This document shows positions 36,910 through 48,588 of a DNA stretch of 64,000 bases, piece by piece. Both the position numbers and the translations under genes were made by a program. Source of the stretch: Rhodopseudomonas faecalis (GTDB taxonomy: Bacteria; Pseudomonadota; Alphaproteobacteria; Rhizobiales; Xanthobacteraceae); contig NZ_QJTI01000023.1 of the NCBI RefSeq assembly GCF_003217325.1, positions 1 through 64,000 of the forward strand, written 5' to 3'. Numbering within the stretch: position 1 is the first letter of the stretch; each line of letters begins with the position of its first letter. The notes beneath the pieces were generated by a model. That model was given only the letters and a program-made list of their open reading frames with translations, was not told the origin of the DNA and searched no databases.

Positions 36910-38199
36910 ATGCACGGATTGGTCGGCCGATACGCAGCGCTCGACGCTCCTCAGCGTGACCTGCCGCCATCAAAACTGTTGCTGCTGCTGCTCGTGCTGA
37001 TGACCGGGGTGGCGCCGATCTCGCTCTATGTGCTGGTGCCGGCGCTGCCGGTGCTCGCCAGCGATTTCGGCAGCAATATCTCGATCGTGCAGATGACGGT
37101 GTCGCTGTTCATGGTCGGCATCGCCTGCTCGCAACTGATCATGGGGCCGTTGTCCGATCGCTTTGGCCGGCGCCCGGTGCTGATTGGCGGCGTCACCTTG
37201 GCGATGATCGCCTCGATCGGCTGCATCTTCGCCGAAACGCTGCCGCAACTGATCGCCGCGCGCTTTCTGCAGGCGCTGGGCGGCGCCTCCGGCATGGTGA
37301 TCAGCCGCGCCATCATCCGCGATCTTTATAGCCGCGACCGCATCAGCAGCATGATTAGCCTGGTGATCGCGGTGATGATGGTGGCGCAGATGCTGAGCCC
37401 GCTGATCGGCGGCCTGATCGAAACCACCTTCGGTTGGCGCGCGATCTTTTATCTGATGGCATTCGCCTCGCTGATGGTCACGATCGCGATTGCGGTGGCG
37501 CTGCCGGAAACGCGGCGCCGCGTGCCGCGCGCGCCGGGCGGCGGCTTTGTCGCCGATGCCAAAAGCCTGATCAGCACCCGCGCCTTTGTCGGCTATGTGC
37601 TGTGCCAGGTGCTGGCCTCCTCGATCATCTTCACTTTTGCGGGCGGCGGGCCCTATGTGGTGGTCACGCAGATGGGCCGCAGCTCCGCCGAATATGGCGC
37701 CTGGTTCGCGACCTCGGGCCTCGCCTATCTGCTCGGCAATCTGTGCTGCGTGCGCTTTGCGCCGCGCCATTCGCTGGAACGGCTGATGTGGTTTGGCCTG
37801 GTGCTGCAATTCAGCGGCGCGTTGCTGAATCTGACCTGGGGCCTGCTCGGCTATAATCAGCAGCCGAGCTGGCTGTTCGGCACCCATATGCTGGTGACCT
37901 TCGCCAATGCCTTTGTGATGTCGAACGCCACCGCTGGTGCGATCTCGATCCGCCCGCAGGCGGCCGGCACTGCCTCCGGGCTGATGGGCTTCACCCAAAT
38001 GGGATTTGGCGCGCTGTGCTCGCAATTCGGCGCTTGGCTCGGCGGCCATTTTGCGACGCCGGTGCCGCTCAACATCGCGATCCTGGTGCTGTCGCTGGCC
38101 TGCGCGGCCTCGATGATCTTCCTCGTGCCGCGCGACGGCGCGATGGTGACCGAAGAACTGATCGAGAAAGCCGAAGAGGAAGAGTCGGCGCTGTTGTAG
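36910..38199 (+). CDS. MFS multidrug efflux transporter (Bcr/CflA family)
   Basis: 429 residues, twelve predicted helices. MFS motif A GPLSDRFGRRPVL follows helix 2; helix 4 has GASGMVISRAIIRDLYSR, characteristic of Bcr/CflA drug exporters. Probably exports hydrophobic compounds by proton antiport. The upstream region has two copies of GTCAGGAAACGC-like sequence, one acting as ribosome site. Confidence 0.93.
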   Translation: MHGLVGRYAALDAPQRDLPPSKLLLLLLVLMTGVAPISLYVLVPALPVLASDFGSNISIVQMTVSLFMVGIACSQLIMGPLSDRFGRRPVLIGGVTLAMIASIGCIFAETLPQLIAARFLQALGGASGMVISRAIIRDLYSRDRISSMISLVIAVMMVAQMLSPLIGGLIETTFGWRAIFYLMAFASLMVTIAIAVALPETRRRVPRAPGGGFVADAKSLISTRAFVGYVLCQVLASSIIFTFAGGGPYVVVTQMGRSSAEYGAWFATSGLAYLLGNLCCVRFAPRHSLERLMWFGLVLQFSGALLNLTWGLLGYNQQPSWLFGTHMLVTFANAFVMSNATAGAISIRPQAAGTASGLMGFTQMGFGALCSQFGAWLGGHFATPVPLNIAILVLSLACAASMIFLVPRDGAMVTEELIEKAEEEESALL

Positions 38200-38212
38200 C
38201 CGGCACTCACCT

Positions 38213-38255
38213 CGTCATTCCGGGGCGCTCACAACGTGAGCGAACCCGGAATCGG
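38213..38255. repeat. Palindromic element, family A
   Basis: CGTCATTCCGGGGCGCTCAC...GTGAGCGAACCCGGAATCGG, an imperfect inverted repeat with arms ATTCCGGGGCGC / GCGAACCCGGAAT. The same family appears near 38429, 40648-40791 and 41104-41225. Confidence 0.85.
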
Positions 38256-38295
38256 ACATTATCAGCGGCTTGATACCAGTATCTCCTCCGAACAC

Positions 38296-38390
38296 CACGT
38301 CATGCCCGCGCTTGTCGCGGGCATCCACGTCTTGCAGACTTTGCAGGATGAAAGACGTGGATGGCCGGGACGAGCCCGGCCATGACGCCC
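38296..38390. repeat. Inverted pair of family B palindromes (miniature element)
   Basis: Left unit CACGTCATGCCCGCGCTTG... (38296-38337) and right unit ...GACGTGGATGGCCGGGACGAG... (38353-38387) are inverted relative to each other with a short spacer. This equals the two borders of the GIY-YIG 2 locus without the gene. Confidence 0.85.
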
Positions 38391-38428
38391 ATCATTGATA
38401 TCAATCGTTGTTGGTGTGAAATGCGCCC

Positions 38429-38466
38429 CGTCATTCCGGGTTCGCGCTGCGCGCGCCCCGGAATGA

Positions 38467-38467
<1 letters not shown>
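38429..38467. repeat. Palindromic element, family A, abutting ligA stop
   Basis: CGTCATTCCGGGTTCGCG then GCGCGCCCCGGAATGAC; its last base is the first base of the ligA stop triplet on the minus strand. With 38213-38255 it brackets the family B pair, giving an A-B-B-A order. Confidence 0.85.
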
Positions 38468-40791
<2,324 letters not shown>

Positions 40792-40812
40792 GTAAGCGAA
40801 AGCGAGCGACCG

Positions 40813-41100
40813 ATGGCTTATTATGTCTATCTCCTCGCAAGCAGGAAAGACGGCGCCCTCTACGTTGGCGTAACCAACGATCTGGTGCGACGCATCTACC
40901 AGCACCGGACCAAAACGATCCCCGGTTTCACCTCACGCTACAACATCACCAGACTGGTCTGGTTCGAGGTCTATGCCGACCCGATCTCCGCCATTACGCG
41001 GGAGAAAGAGCTCAAGAGATGGCGCCGAGCCTGGAAGATCGCGCTGATCGAGCGGGACAATCCGGGTTGGAACGACCTGTACGACAGCATTGCGCAATAA
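40813..41100 (+). CDS. GIY-YIG nuclease domain protein 1 (UPF0213/YhbQ-like)
   Basis: 95 residues: MAYYVYLLASRKDGALYVGVT, i.e. the Y-V-Y...LYVGVT variant of the GIY-YIG core. R27 or R28 follows in NDLVRRIYQH, then FTSRYNITRLVWFE and the candidate metal-binding Glu in ITREKELKRWRRAWK. Single-domain endonuclease-like protein. It stands alone between ligA and recN, opposite in strand, and is flanked on both sides by family A palindromic doublets. A longer frame to 40504 has no support. Confidence 0.93.
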   Translation: MAYYVYLLASRKDGALYVGVTNDLVRRIYQHRTKTIPGFTSRYNITRLVWFEVYADPISAITREKELKRWRRAWKIALIERDNPGWNDLYDSIAQ

Positions 41101-41103
41101 CTG

Positions 41104-41225
41104 CGAGATTCCGGGTTCGCTCGCAAGAGCGAGCGCCCCGGAATGACGGTGTGGAGTGGCTCGGGCATCACCCCGAGTCATTCCGGGGCGATCGCCGCGA
41201 CAGCGGCGGGCGAACCCGGAATCTC
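41104..41225. repeat. Family A doublet downstream of GIY-YIG gene 1
   Basis: Unit 1 (41104-41147): GAGATTCCGGGTTCGCTCGC...GAGCGCCCCGGAATGACG. Unit 2 (41176-41225): AGTCATTCCGGGGCGATCG...GCGAACCCGGAATCTC. Same order and orientation as the doublet upstream of the gene, which it follows by only 4 bases. Confidence 0.88.
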
Positions 41226-41259
41226 AGCCCCGAGCCAAGGCGTACTCTTGTAAAAACCT

Positions 41260-42945
41260 CTACCCCGCCGCCTTGATCAGCCGGTCGGCGGCGGCGCGGG
41301 CTTCGGCGGTGATCTCGGCGCCGGCCAGCATCCGCGCGATTTCCTCGCGGCGATGGTCGGCGGCGAGCAGATCGACGCGGGTCGCCACCCGCTTGCCGCG
41401 GTCGAGCGCGTCCTTGGAGATCAAAAGATGCTGGTCGGCGCGCGCCGCGACCTGCGGGGCATGGGTCACCGCCATCACCTGCACCTTGCTGGCGAGCCGC
41501 GCCAGCCTTGCGCCGATCGCGTCCGCCACCGCGCCGCCGACGCCGGTGTCGATTTCGTCGAACACCAAGGTCGGCGCCGAGCCCTTGTCGGACAGCACCA
41601 CTTTCAGCGCCAGCAGGAAGCGCGACAGCTCGCCGCCCGACGCCACTTTCATCATCGGCCCGGGCTTGGTGCCGGGATTGGTCTGCACCCAGAACTCGAC
41701 GCGGTCGAAACCTTGCGGCCCTGGCGACGCGGCGTCGCTGACAATCTCGGTCATGAACTTGGCGCGCTCCAGCTTGAGCGGCGCCAGTTCGCCATTGACC
41801 GCCTTGTTGAGCTTGTCGGCCGCCTTGGCGCGCGCCGCCGACAATTTGCCGGCCGCGGCGCGGTAGCGCGCATCGGCCTCGGCCGCGCTCTGTTCCAGCG
41901 CCTTGAGCCGGTCGGCGCCGGCATCGATCAGCGCCACCTCATTGGCGTAGCGCTCGGCGAGCGCGGCGAGATCATCGACCGGGGTCGCGTATTTGCGCGC
42001 CGCGGCGCGCAGCGCAAACAGCCGCTCCTCGATCCGCTCCAGTTCCAGCGGATCGAAATCTGTGGCGGATAAAGCGGCTGACAGATGCTGGTCGGCCTCT
42101 TCCAGCGCGTTGATCGCCGTGTCTATTGCCTTGACCGCCGGCTCGATCAGCTGCGGCGCGTTGCCGGCGCGGCGCTCCAGCCGGCGCACCGCGGCGGCGA
42201 GCGAAGCGACCGGCGAATGATGGCCGCCGACCACCTCCTGCGCTTCACGCAGATCGCCGGCGATCTTCTCGCCCTGCATCATGGCGGTGCGCCGCTCGGC
42301 GAGCGCGGTCTCCTCGCCAGCCTGCGGCGCCAGCTTTCGCAGCTCGTCAGAGGCATGGCGCAAAAAGTCGGCCTCGCGGGCCGCGCGTTCCATGCCTTCG
42401 CGATGGGCGTCGAGCGCGCCGCGCGCGGTGCGGCAGGCGTCCCACAGCTTTTCCAGCGCGCCAACCTCCTTGTCGAGCCCGGCAAAGGCGTCGAGCAGCC
42501 GGCGATGGGTGGCGGCATCGACCAGCGCGCGCTCGTCATGCTGACCGTGGATTTCGACCAAGGTGGCGCCGACCGCTTTGAGGGTCTGCACGCTGGCGGG
42601 CTGATCATTGATGAAAGCGCGGGTGCGGCCGTCCGCCAATTGCACGCGGCGCAGGATCAATTCGCCGGTTTCGGCGATGTCGCGATCATCGAGGCCGTTG
42701 GCGGCGAGCAGCGCGAAGGCCGGATGGCCCTTGGGCACATCGAACGCCGCGGTGACCTGGCCGTGCTCGGCGCCATGGCGCACCAGGCCGGCGTCGCCGC
42801 GGCCGCCCAGCGCCAGCGCAAAAGCATCAAGCAGGATCGACTTGCCGGCTCCAGTCTCGCCGGTCAGCACCGCGAGTCCGCTGGAGAATTCGATGTCCAG
42901 CCGTTCGATCAGGACGATGTCGCGGATCGACAGGCGCGCCAGCAT
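41260..42945 (-). CDS. recN: DNA repair protein RecN
   Basis: SMC-like ATPase for double-strand break repair, 561 residues. Walker A GETGAGKSILLDAF (29-42), long coiled coil through the middle, signature SGGELSRFLLALK and Walker B APTLVFDEIDTGVGG. ATG at 42945. It is 12 bases after the bamD stop, so cotranscribed with it. Confidence 0.97.
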   Translation of the reverse strand: MLARLSIRDIVLIERLDIEFSSGLAVLTGETGAGKSILLDAFALALGGRGDAGLVRHGAEHGQVTAAFDVPKGHPAFALLAANGLDDRDIAETGELILRRVQLADGRTRAFINDQPASVQTLKAVGATLVEIHGQHDERALVDAATHRRLLDAFAGLDKEVGALEKLWDACRTARGALDAHREGMERAAREADFLRHASDELRKLAPQAGEETALAERRTAMMQGEKIAGDLREAQEVVGGHHSPVASLAAAVRRLERRAGNAPQLIEPAVKAIDTAINALEEADQHLSAALSATDFDPLELERIEERLFALRAAARKYATPVDDLAALAERYANEVALIDAGADRLKALEQSAAEADARYRAAAGKLSAARAKAADKLNKAVNGELAPLKLERAKFMTEIVSDAASPGPQGFDRVEFWVQTNPGTKPGPMMKVASGGELSRFLLALKVVLSDKGSAPTLVFDEIDTGVGGAVADAIGARLARLASKVQVMAVTHAPQVAARADQHLLISKDALDRGKRVATRVDLLAADHRREEIARMLAGAEITAEARAAADRLIKAAG

Positions 42946-42957
42946 GCAAGATCAGTC

Positions 42958-43866
42958 CTATCCGAGGCCAAACTTCCGGAAGGCTTTACTGATGTAGGAG
43001 CCTTGATTCTCGCTCGGTTCGAGTCCGCCCGATTTAACAAGGTTGTAGGCGTCTTTGTACCAGCGGCTGTCAGGAAAGTTGTGGCCAAGCACGGCGGCGG
43101 CGGTCTGGGCCTCGCCGACAATGCCGATCGCCATATAGGCCTCGGTCAGCCGGGCCAGCGCTTCTTCGACATGCCGGGTGGTCTGATAACGGGTCACCAC
43201 GGTTTTGAAGCGGTTGATGGCCGCGGTGTAATCGCGCTTCTCGAGATAATAGCGGCCGACGCTCATCTCCTTGCCGGCGAGCTGGTCGCGCGCGCCTTCC
43301 AGCTTCTTCTTGGCGCTGGTGGCATATTCCGAGGTCGGATACTTGCGGCTGACTTCTTCGAGCGCGGCCATCGCCTTTTCGGTGCGGCCCTGGTCGCGCG
43401 AAACGTCCGGAATCTGGTCGTAATGCGAGGCGGCGATCAGATATTGCGCATAGGCGGCGTCCGGGCTGCCGGGATGCAGCGTCACATAGCGGGTCGCCGA
43501 GCCGATGCAGCTGTCATAGTCGCCGGCCTCATAATAGGCATAGGCCGACATCAGCAGCGCCTTGCGCGCCCAGTCCGAATAAGGATGCTGACGATCGACT
43601 TCCTCGAACTTCTTGGAGGCGGCCTTGGGGTCCTTGCTCTGGTTCAGCAGGTACAGACCCTCATTGTAGAGCTTGTCGGCCGGCTCGTCCTTATAGGTCT
43701 CGTCCTTGGCCAAAAACTTGTCCCACAGCGCGCCGGTGCCGCAGCCAGCTAGCGGCAGCGCCAGCACGGTGACGCTCGCGACCAGTCGCAAGGCCCGCCA
43801 CGCGCGCCCTCCCCTCGCTTCAACCGTCGATCCCCGTTGAGCGGACGTCACATGCTGTGCCGACAT
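42958..43866 (-). CDS. bamD: Outer membrane assembly lipoprotein BamD
   Basis: Essential BAM-complex subunit inserting beta-barrel proteins. Start at ATG 43866 (site CAGGAAGC), 302 residues. Signal peptide with lipobox LALPLAGC, lipidated C42. TPR-like repeats follow (YNEGLYLLNQSKDPKAASKK; HPYSDWARKALLMSAYAYYE; YPTSEYATSAKKKLEG). The long C-terminal end RKFGLG is normal. The upstream extension to 43923 precedes the ribosome site and is rejected. Confidence 0.96.
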   Translation of the reverse strand: MSAQHVTSAQRGSTVEARGGRAWRALRLVASVTVLALPLAGCGTGALWDKFLAKDETYKDEPADKLYNEGLYLLNQSKDPKAASKKFEEVDRQHPYSDWARKALLMSAYAYYEAGDYDSCIGSATRYVTLHPGSPDAAYAQYLIAASHYDQIPDVSRDQGRTEKAMAALEEVSRKYPTSEYATSAKKKLEGARDQLAGKEMSVGRYYLEKRDYTAAINRFKTVVTRYQTTRHVEEALARLTEAYMAIGIVGEAQTAAAVLGHNFPDSRWYKDAYNLVKSGGLEPSENQGSYISKAFRKFGLG

Positions 43867-44098
43867 TTGCTTCCTGATGCCTGAAATGCAGGGTCCGCTG
43901 CGCCGGTCCATGAACACGGTCATGGACGAACCATTGACACGCTCAAGATGGCCGCGCGACCGCAGGCTATGTAGCCCAAAAAGGCCGATCCACCAACCCG
44001 ACTAGGGAGCCATTCCGCCGGGAATATGGCGAAGGCCGGCGCGCAGCGACAGCAACGCCGGCGCATCAAGGTTTTGGAACGGAAAGTTGCGGTAAGGC

Positions 44099-45058
44099 TC
44101 AGGACACGTCCGGGCCATAGGCCGGGGCGATCATGCCGCCGACCATGCCGCCAGCCGCTTCGCCCTGGGCGCGCGGACGGCGCGCGGGCTCGGCTTCCAC
44201 CACCCGCCAGGCCTTGTGGTCGTCCAGCAGGGCGGTGAGCACGGCGTGATTGAGCTTGTGGCCGCCGCGCACCGAACGGTAGGTCCCGAGCAGCGGCAGC
44301 CCGGCCAGCGCCAGATCGCCGATCGCGTCCAGCACCTTATGGCGCACGCATTCGTCGGTGTAGCGCAGCCCCTCGGTGTTCAGCATCCGGGTTTCGTCGA
44401 ACACGATCGAATTCTCGAACGAAGCACCGAGCGCGTAGCCGAGGCTCCACAGCCGGGTGACGTCGGTCATTGAGCCAAAGGTGCGGGCCCGGCAGACGTC
44501 GCGGCGGAAGGTTTCCGGATCGAGATCGCAGCAGAACCGCTGCCGGCCGATCATCGGATTGGCGAAATCGATCTCGATTTCGGTGCGGAAGCCACGCGAA
44601 TTGGGGCGCAGTTCGCCGAACGAGTCGCCGATCGCGACCTGCACCGGCTTGAGCACCTGAATGTAGCGGCGCGGCGCCGATTGTTCGCGGATTCCGGCCT
44701 GCTCGATGGCGGCGACGAACGGAGCGGCGCTGCCGTCCATGATCGGCACTTCGGGGCCGTCGGCCTCGATGATGGCGTTGTCGACACCCATACCGCGCAG
44801 CGCGGCCAGAACGTGCTCGGCGGTGGAGACCAATGCGCCATCCCCATCGCCCAACACGGTCGCCAGCTCAGTGGCGATCACCGACTTGGCATTGGCCCGT
44901 ACCTCGCGGTCGGCGCCATCCAGGCCGGTGCGTACAAAAATAAAACCCGCATTGATGTCCGCGGGCCCGATCGTCAACGAAGCTGGGCGGCCGGAATGAA
45001 CACCGACGCCCGTCACCGTGGCCTGCGAACGCAGCGTGGTCTGACGGCTGAATTTCAT
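44099..45058 (-). CDS. lpxC: UDP-3-O-acyl-N-acetylglucosamine deacetylase
   Basis: Zinc amidase for the first committed step of lipid A synthesis. Zinc ligands appear as H in TAEHVLAALRGMGVDNA and H plus D in VRHKVLDAIGDLALAG. Start at ATG 45058 (MKFSRQTTLRSQ), 319 residues. It ends with an unusual Ala/Gly/Met-rich tail. Next gene after ftsZ in the cluster. Confidence 0.96.
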   Translation of the reverse strand: MKFSRQTTLRSQATVTGVGVHSGRPASLTIGPADINAGFIFVRTGLDGADREVRANAKSVIATELATVLGDGDGALVSTAEHVLAALRGMGVDNAIIEADGPEVPIMDGSAAPFVAAIEQAGIREQSAPRRYIQVLKPVQVAIGDSFGELRPNSRGFRTEIEIDFANPMIGRQRFCCDLDPETFRRDVCRARTFGSMTDVTRLWSLGYALGASFENSIVFDETRMLNTEGLRYTDECVRHKVLDAIGDLALAGLPLLGTYRSVRGGHKLNHAVLTALLDDHKAWRVVEAEPARRPRAQGEAAGGMVGGMIAPAYGPDVS

Positions 45059-45403
45059 CTTAAGTCTGCCCACCAATGAACTGATGAAGACCGAAACCGA
45101 TCAAATCCGCGACGACTCGTCTTCAACGTCCCCAAAGTCAGGAAACCATACCCACTGCCTCAAACACCGCCAACTCACGCTTTTTTACGGTTTGTTACCC
45201 CAAACCCGCCGCAAAGGCGCCGCCAACCGTTCTCATTTGCCTCAAATTGGGCCGTGGCAGCAGCGCTGACCGGAGCGCGAACAAGCAGCAAAACACTTTT
45301 ACTTCAACAACTTACATAACACGGCGACAGGCCGCGCCAAAAGTGAAAGAGGCCCCGGCGGATCACGCCGGAGCCCCTTGAACGTGGCATTTGTTACAGA
45401 CCG
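45059..45403. other. Gap between ftsZ and lpxC
   Basis: 345 bases. Holds the ftsZ terminator hairpin (45345-45378). The rest, to the lpxC start, is AT-richer (about 45165-45320) and probably carries the lpxC promoter; no ORF or RNA gene is evident. Confidence 0.6.
45345..45380 (-). terminator. Terminator of ftsZ
   Basis: Minus strand: GGGGCTCCGGCG-TGATC-CGCCGGGGCCTC followed by TTTCACTTTTGG, 25 bases after the ftsZ stop. The stem has one G-T pair. Suitable as an intrinsic terminator. Confidence 0.75.
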
Positions 45404-47179
45404 TCACTTGGCCTGCCGACGCAGGAAAGCGGGGATATCTAGGTGATCATCCCCCTGCGGCGCCGGCGCGAGCGGCGCCGGACGGCCGTGCTGGTCCAAA
45501 CCCTGCGGGCTTGAACGCCGCGCATACTCCGACACCGGCTCGTTGCCGGACATCTTGCGATCCGGAAGCGGCGGCATCTGCGGCATCATCGGCCCCGCCG
45601 GACGGGTCGCTACCGGCGATTCGGTTTCTTCGTCCCGACGGCCAAGACCTACACTGGCAAGGCGCTGCAGCAGCGACATGCGGGTCTTGTGCGGGTGGTC
45701 GGCGTCGGCATCGCCCTGCGCCTGCCGAATCTCGTTCTGTGCCGGAACCGGCAGCTCGTCGAAATTCGGCATCCGCGGCGAGCGAATCGCACCGCGATCG
45801 GGCTGCTGCGGAATGAACGCTTCCGGCGGCGGCTCGTCGGCGGCCACCTGCGGCGCTTCCGGCTCAGGGAACAGCGACGGCTTCTGCGCGATCGGGCGCA
45901 CCGTGATGTCGCCATAGGCGGCCGGCTGCGGCGCCGGGGCCTGCGGCATCTTCTCGGTGCTGACCGCAGCGGCGATCGCCGCCAGCGCCGCCCGGTCGAC
46001 CGGGGTGGCGGTGGCACGCGGCGCGCCGACCGGCGACGAGGTCAAAGCCGGAGCCGACATGGCGGTCGCGGCATTGGCAGCGTTGTCAGCGGCAGCGCGC
46101 TGGGTATCGGCACGCAGCCGCGCGCTCAGATCGGCAAGACGGGTGTCCGTCGCAGTCGCATTCCCGGCCGACGCCGAAGCACCGGCCGGCGCGGCCAAGT
46201 TCCGCGCGAGCGCCGCCTGTTCGATGCCGGTGGCAACCACCGACACGCGGATGATGCCGTCCAGGCTCTCGTCGAAGGTGGCGCCGACGATGATGTTGGC
46301 GTCCTGATCGACTTCCTCGCGGATACGGGTCGCGGCTTCGTCGACCTCGAACAGGGTCAGGTCCTTGCCGCCGGTGATCGAGATCAGCAGGCCACGGGCG
46401 CCCTTCATCGAGGAATCGTCGATCAGCGGATTGGCGATCGCGGCTTCCGCGGCGGTCAGCGCGCGCTTCTCGCCGGAGGCCTCGCCAGTGCCCATCATCG
46501 CCTTGCCCATTTCGCGCATCACGGCGCGCACGTCGGCGAAGTCGAGGTTGATCAGGCCTTCCTTGACCATCAGGTCGGTGATGCAGGCCACGCCCGAATA
46601 CAGCACCTGGTCGGCCATCGCGAACGCGTCGGCGAAGGTGGTCTTCTCGTTGGCCACCCGGAACAGGTTCTGGTTCGGGATGATCAGCAGGGTATCGACG
46701 ACCTTGTGCAGGTCGGTGATGCCAGTCTCGGCGGTGCGCATGCGCCGCGCGCCTTCGAAGTGGAACGGCTTGGTGACCACACCCACGGTCAGTATACCGA
46801 GGTCGCGCGCCGCCTTCGCGATCACAGGAGCCGCGCCAGTGCCGGTGCCACCGCCCATGCCGCAGGTGACGAACACCATATTCGCGCCCGAGAGGTGATC
46901 GCGAATCTCGTCAATGACTTCCTCAGCCGCGGCCGCGCCGACGTCCGGTTGCGAACCGGCGCCCAGCCCCTGGGTCACCTGGGTGCCCATCTGAATCAAG
47001 CGCTGCGCCTTCGACATGGTCAGCGCCTGGGCATCGGTGTTCGCCACCACGAAATCCACGCCCTGCAGACCAGCAGAGATCATGTTGTTGACGGCGTTGC
47101 CGCCGGCACCGCCGACGCCGAATACGGTAATCCGGGGCCTCAGCTCGCGAATGTCCGGGACGTTGATGTTGATCGTCAT
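45404..47179 (-). CDS. ftsZ: Cell division protein FtsZ
   Basis: Tubulin-like GTPase of the Z-ring. The N-terminal ~320 residues include [14 protein letters not shown] (20-33) and the tubulin signature [13 protein letters not shown] very long Ala/Pro-rich linker (about 330-575) follows, typical of rhizobial FtsZ. The conserved C-terminal peptide [14 protein letters not shown] binds FtsA/ZipA-type partners. 591 residues in total. Precedes lpxC and follows ftsA in the cluster. Confidence 0.97.
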   Translation of the reverse strand: MTININVPDIRELRPRITVFGVGGAGGNAVNNMISAGLQGVDFVVANTDAQALTMSKAQRLIQMGTQVTQGLGAGSQPDVGAAAAEEVIDEIRDHLSGANMVFVTCGMGGGTGTGAAPVIAKAARDLGILTVGVVTKPFHFEGARRMRTAETGITDLHKVVDTLLIIPNQNLFRVANEKTTFADAFAMADQVLYSGVACITDLMVKEGLINLDFADVRAVMREMGKAMMGTGEASGEKRALTAAEAAIANPLIDDSSMKGARGLLISITGGKDLTLFEVDEAATRIREEVDQDANIIVGATFDESLDGIIRVSVVATGIEQAALARNLAAPAGASASAGNATATDTRLADLSARLRADTQRAAADNAANAATAMSAPALTSSPVGAPRATATPVDRAALAAIAAAVSTEKMPQAPAPQPAAYGDITVRPIAQKPSLFPEPEAPQVAADEPPPEAFIPQQPDRGAIRSPRMPNFDELPVPAQNEIRQAQGDADADHPHKTRMSLLQRLASVGLGRRDEETESPVATRPAGPMMPQMPPLPDRKMSGNEPVSEYARRSSPQGLDQHGRPAPLAPAPQGDDHLDIPAFLRRQAK

Positions 47180-47268
47180 AAGTGCCTCTCGATTACGCGC
47201 GCATGGTTCGATCGCCCGGAACCACCGGGGACTGGGATGGACAAGAAAAGGATGAAGACAACGTCATG

Positions 47269-48588
47269 TTAGAAACCCTCCCGCAGCCACTGCCCCACTT
47301 TGCCGAAATAGCCGTGCGTGCCAGTGCGTTGCGGCCGCACATGGCGCGGCTCGACATGCTCGAGATGGGCGTATTGCGGGTAGACCAAGAGACCGGTCGG
47401 CACCGCGAAGGATGCACTCTTAGCCTCATGGGGAAGTCGGCCGAAACCGAGCGGCCGCCCGACCCGCACCGGGCGTCCAAGAATCCGGGTTCCGAGCTCC
47501 GGCAAGCCGGTGAGCTGCGAAGCGCCACCGCTCAGCACCACACGCGCGCGCGGCTCAGCCGCGAACGGTGACTGCGCGAGCCGGTCCCTGACCATTTCAA
47601 AAATCTCCTCGGCCCGATGCCGGATAATATTCGCGATCGTGGCGCGAGAAATGACCTGCGGAGAATCCCGATCGTTATCTCCGGCGCTCGGCACAGTCAG
47701 CAGCTCGCGGCTATCGGATCCGCCGGTCAGTACGGTGCCATATAACGTCTTGATTCGCTCGGCATCCGCAATGCAGGCACCCAGTCCACGGGCCAGATCC
47801 ATCGTGATGTGTTGCCCGCCTACCGCAAATCCGCTGGCGTGCACGAACCGCCCCGCCGAATAAATGGCGATCGTGGTGGTTCCCGCGCCCATTTCGATCA
47901 CGGCCGCGCCGATATCGGCTTCGTCGTCGGTCAGAACCGACAGGCCTGCGACATAAGGACTCGCGGCCATCGCCTCGATGTTGAGATGGCAGCGCTCGAC
48001 CACCAGCATCAGGTTTTTCGCCACCGCCGCGTCGAGCGTAACAATGTTCATGTCGACGCCGAACTGCCGGGCCACCATGCCGCGCGGATCGCGGATGCCC
48101 TTGACACCGTCGAGCGTGTAGCTGACCGGCAGCGCGTGCGTGACCGAGCGCCCCGGCCCGGTCGCATGGCGCATGCCGACGCTGGTGACGCGCGACACGT
48201 CGGCCTGGGTCACCGCCCCGCCATGGACATTGGCGGACGCTTCAACCAGTTGCCCCATCAGGCGGCCGCCGGACACCGACAGCAGCACCGACTCGACGCG
48301 AACCTTGGCCATGTCTTCGGCCATTGCCACCGCTTGGCGGACCGCACGTTCGCACTCGCCGGGATCGATCACCGAGCCGGCTTTGACGCCGCGCGACTGG
48401 ATCTGGCTGTAGCCGATCAGCTCGACGGCGTGGGTGCGGCCGCGCAGCGCGCTGTTGGGCGGACAGGGGGTGAGCCGCGCGATCATGCAGGCGATCTTGC
48501 TGGTGCCGATGTCGAGCGACGCCACCAGTGCCGAGCGCTTATGCGACATCGGGCGGATTTTCGGGGTCTGATAATGAGGGCCGCTCAT
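47269..48588 (-). CDS. ftsA: Cell division protein FtsA
   Basis: Actin-like membrane tether of the Z-ring. ATPase motifs ASLDIGTSKIACMI (23-36), the GAGTTTIAIYSAG phosphate loop and LSGGASQLTGLPEL. The C-terminal amphipathic helix is VGQWLREGF. 439 residues; ATG at 48588 overlaps the ftsQ stop (ATGA, 48585-48588). Confidence 0.97.
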   Translation of the reverse strand: MSGPHYQTPKIRPMSHKRSALVASLDIGTSKIACMIARLTPCPPNSALRGRTHAVELIGYSQIQSRGVKAGSVIDPGECERAVRQAVAMAEDMAKVRVESVLLSVSGGRLMGQLVEASANVHGGAVTQADVSRVTSVGMRHATGPGRSVTHALPVSYTLDGVKGIRDPRGMVARQFGVDMNIVTLDAAVAKNLMLVVERCHLNIEAMAASPYVAGLSVLTDDEADIGAAVIEMGAGTTTIAIYSAGRFVHASGFAVGGQHITMDLARGLGACIADAERIKTLYGTVLTGGSDSRELLTVPSAGDNDRDSPQVISRATIANIIRHRAEEIFEMVRDRLAQSPFAAEPRARVVLSGGASQLTGLPELGTRILGRPVRVGRPLGFGRLPHEAKSASFAVPTGLLVYPQYAHLEHVEPRHVRPQRTGTHGYFGKVGQWLREGF

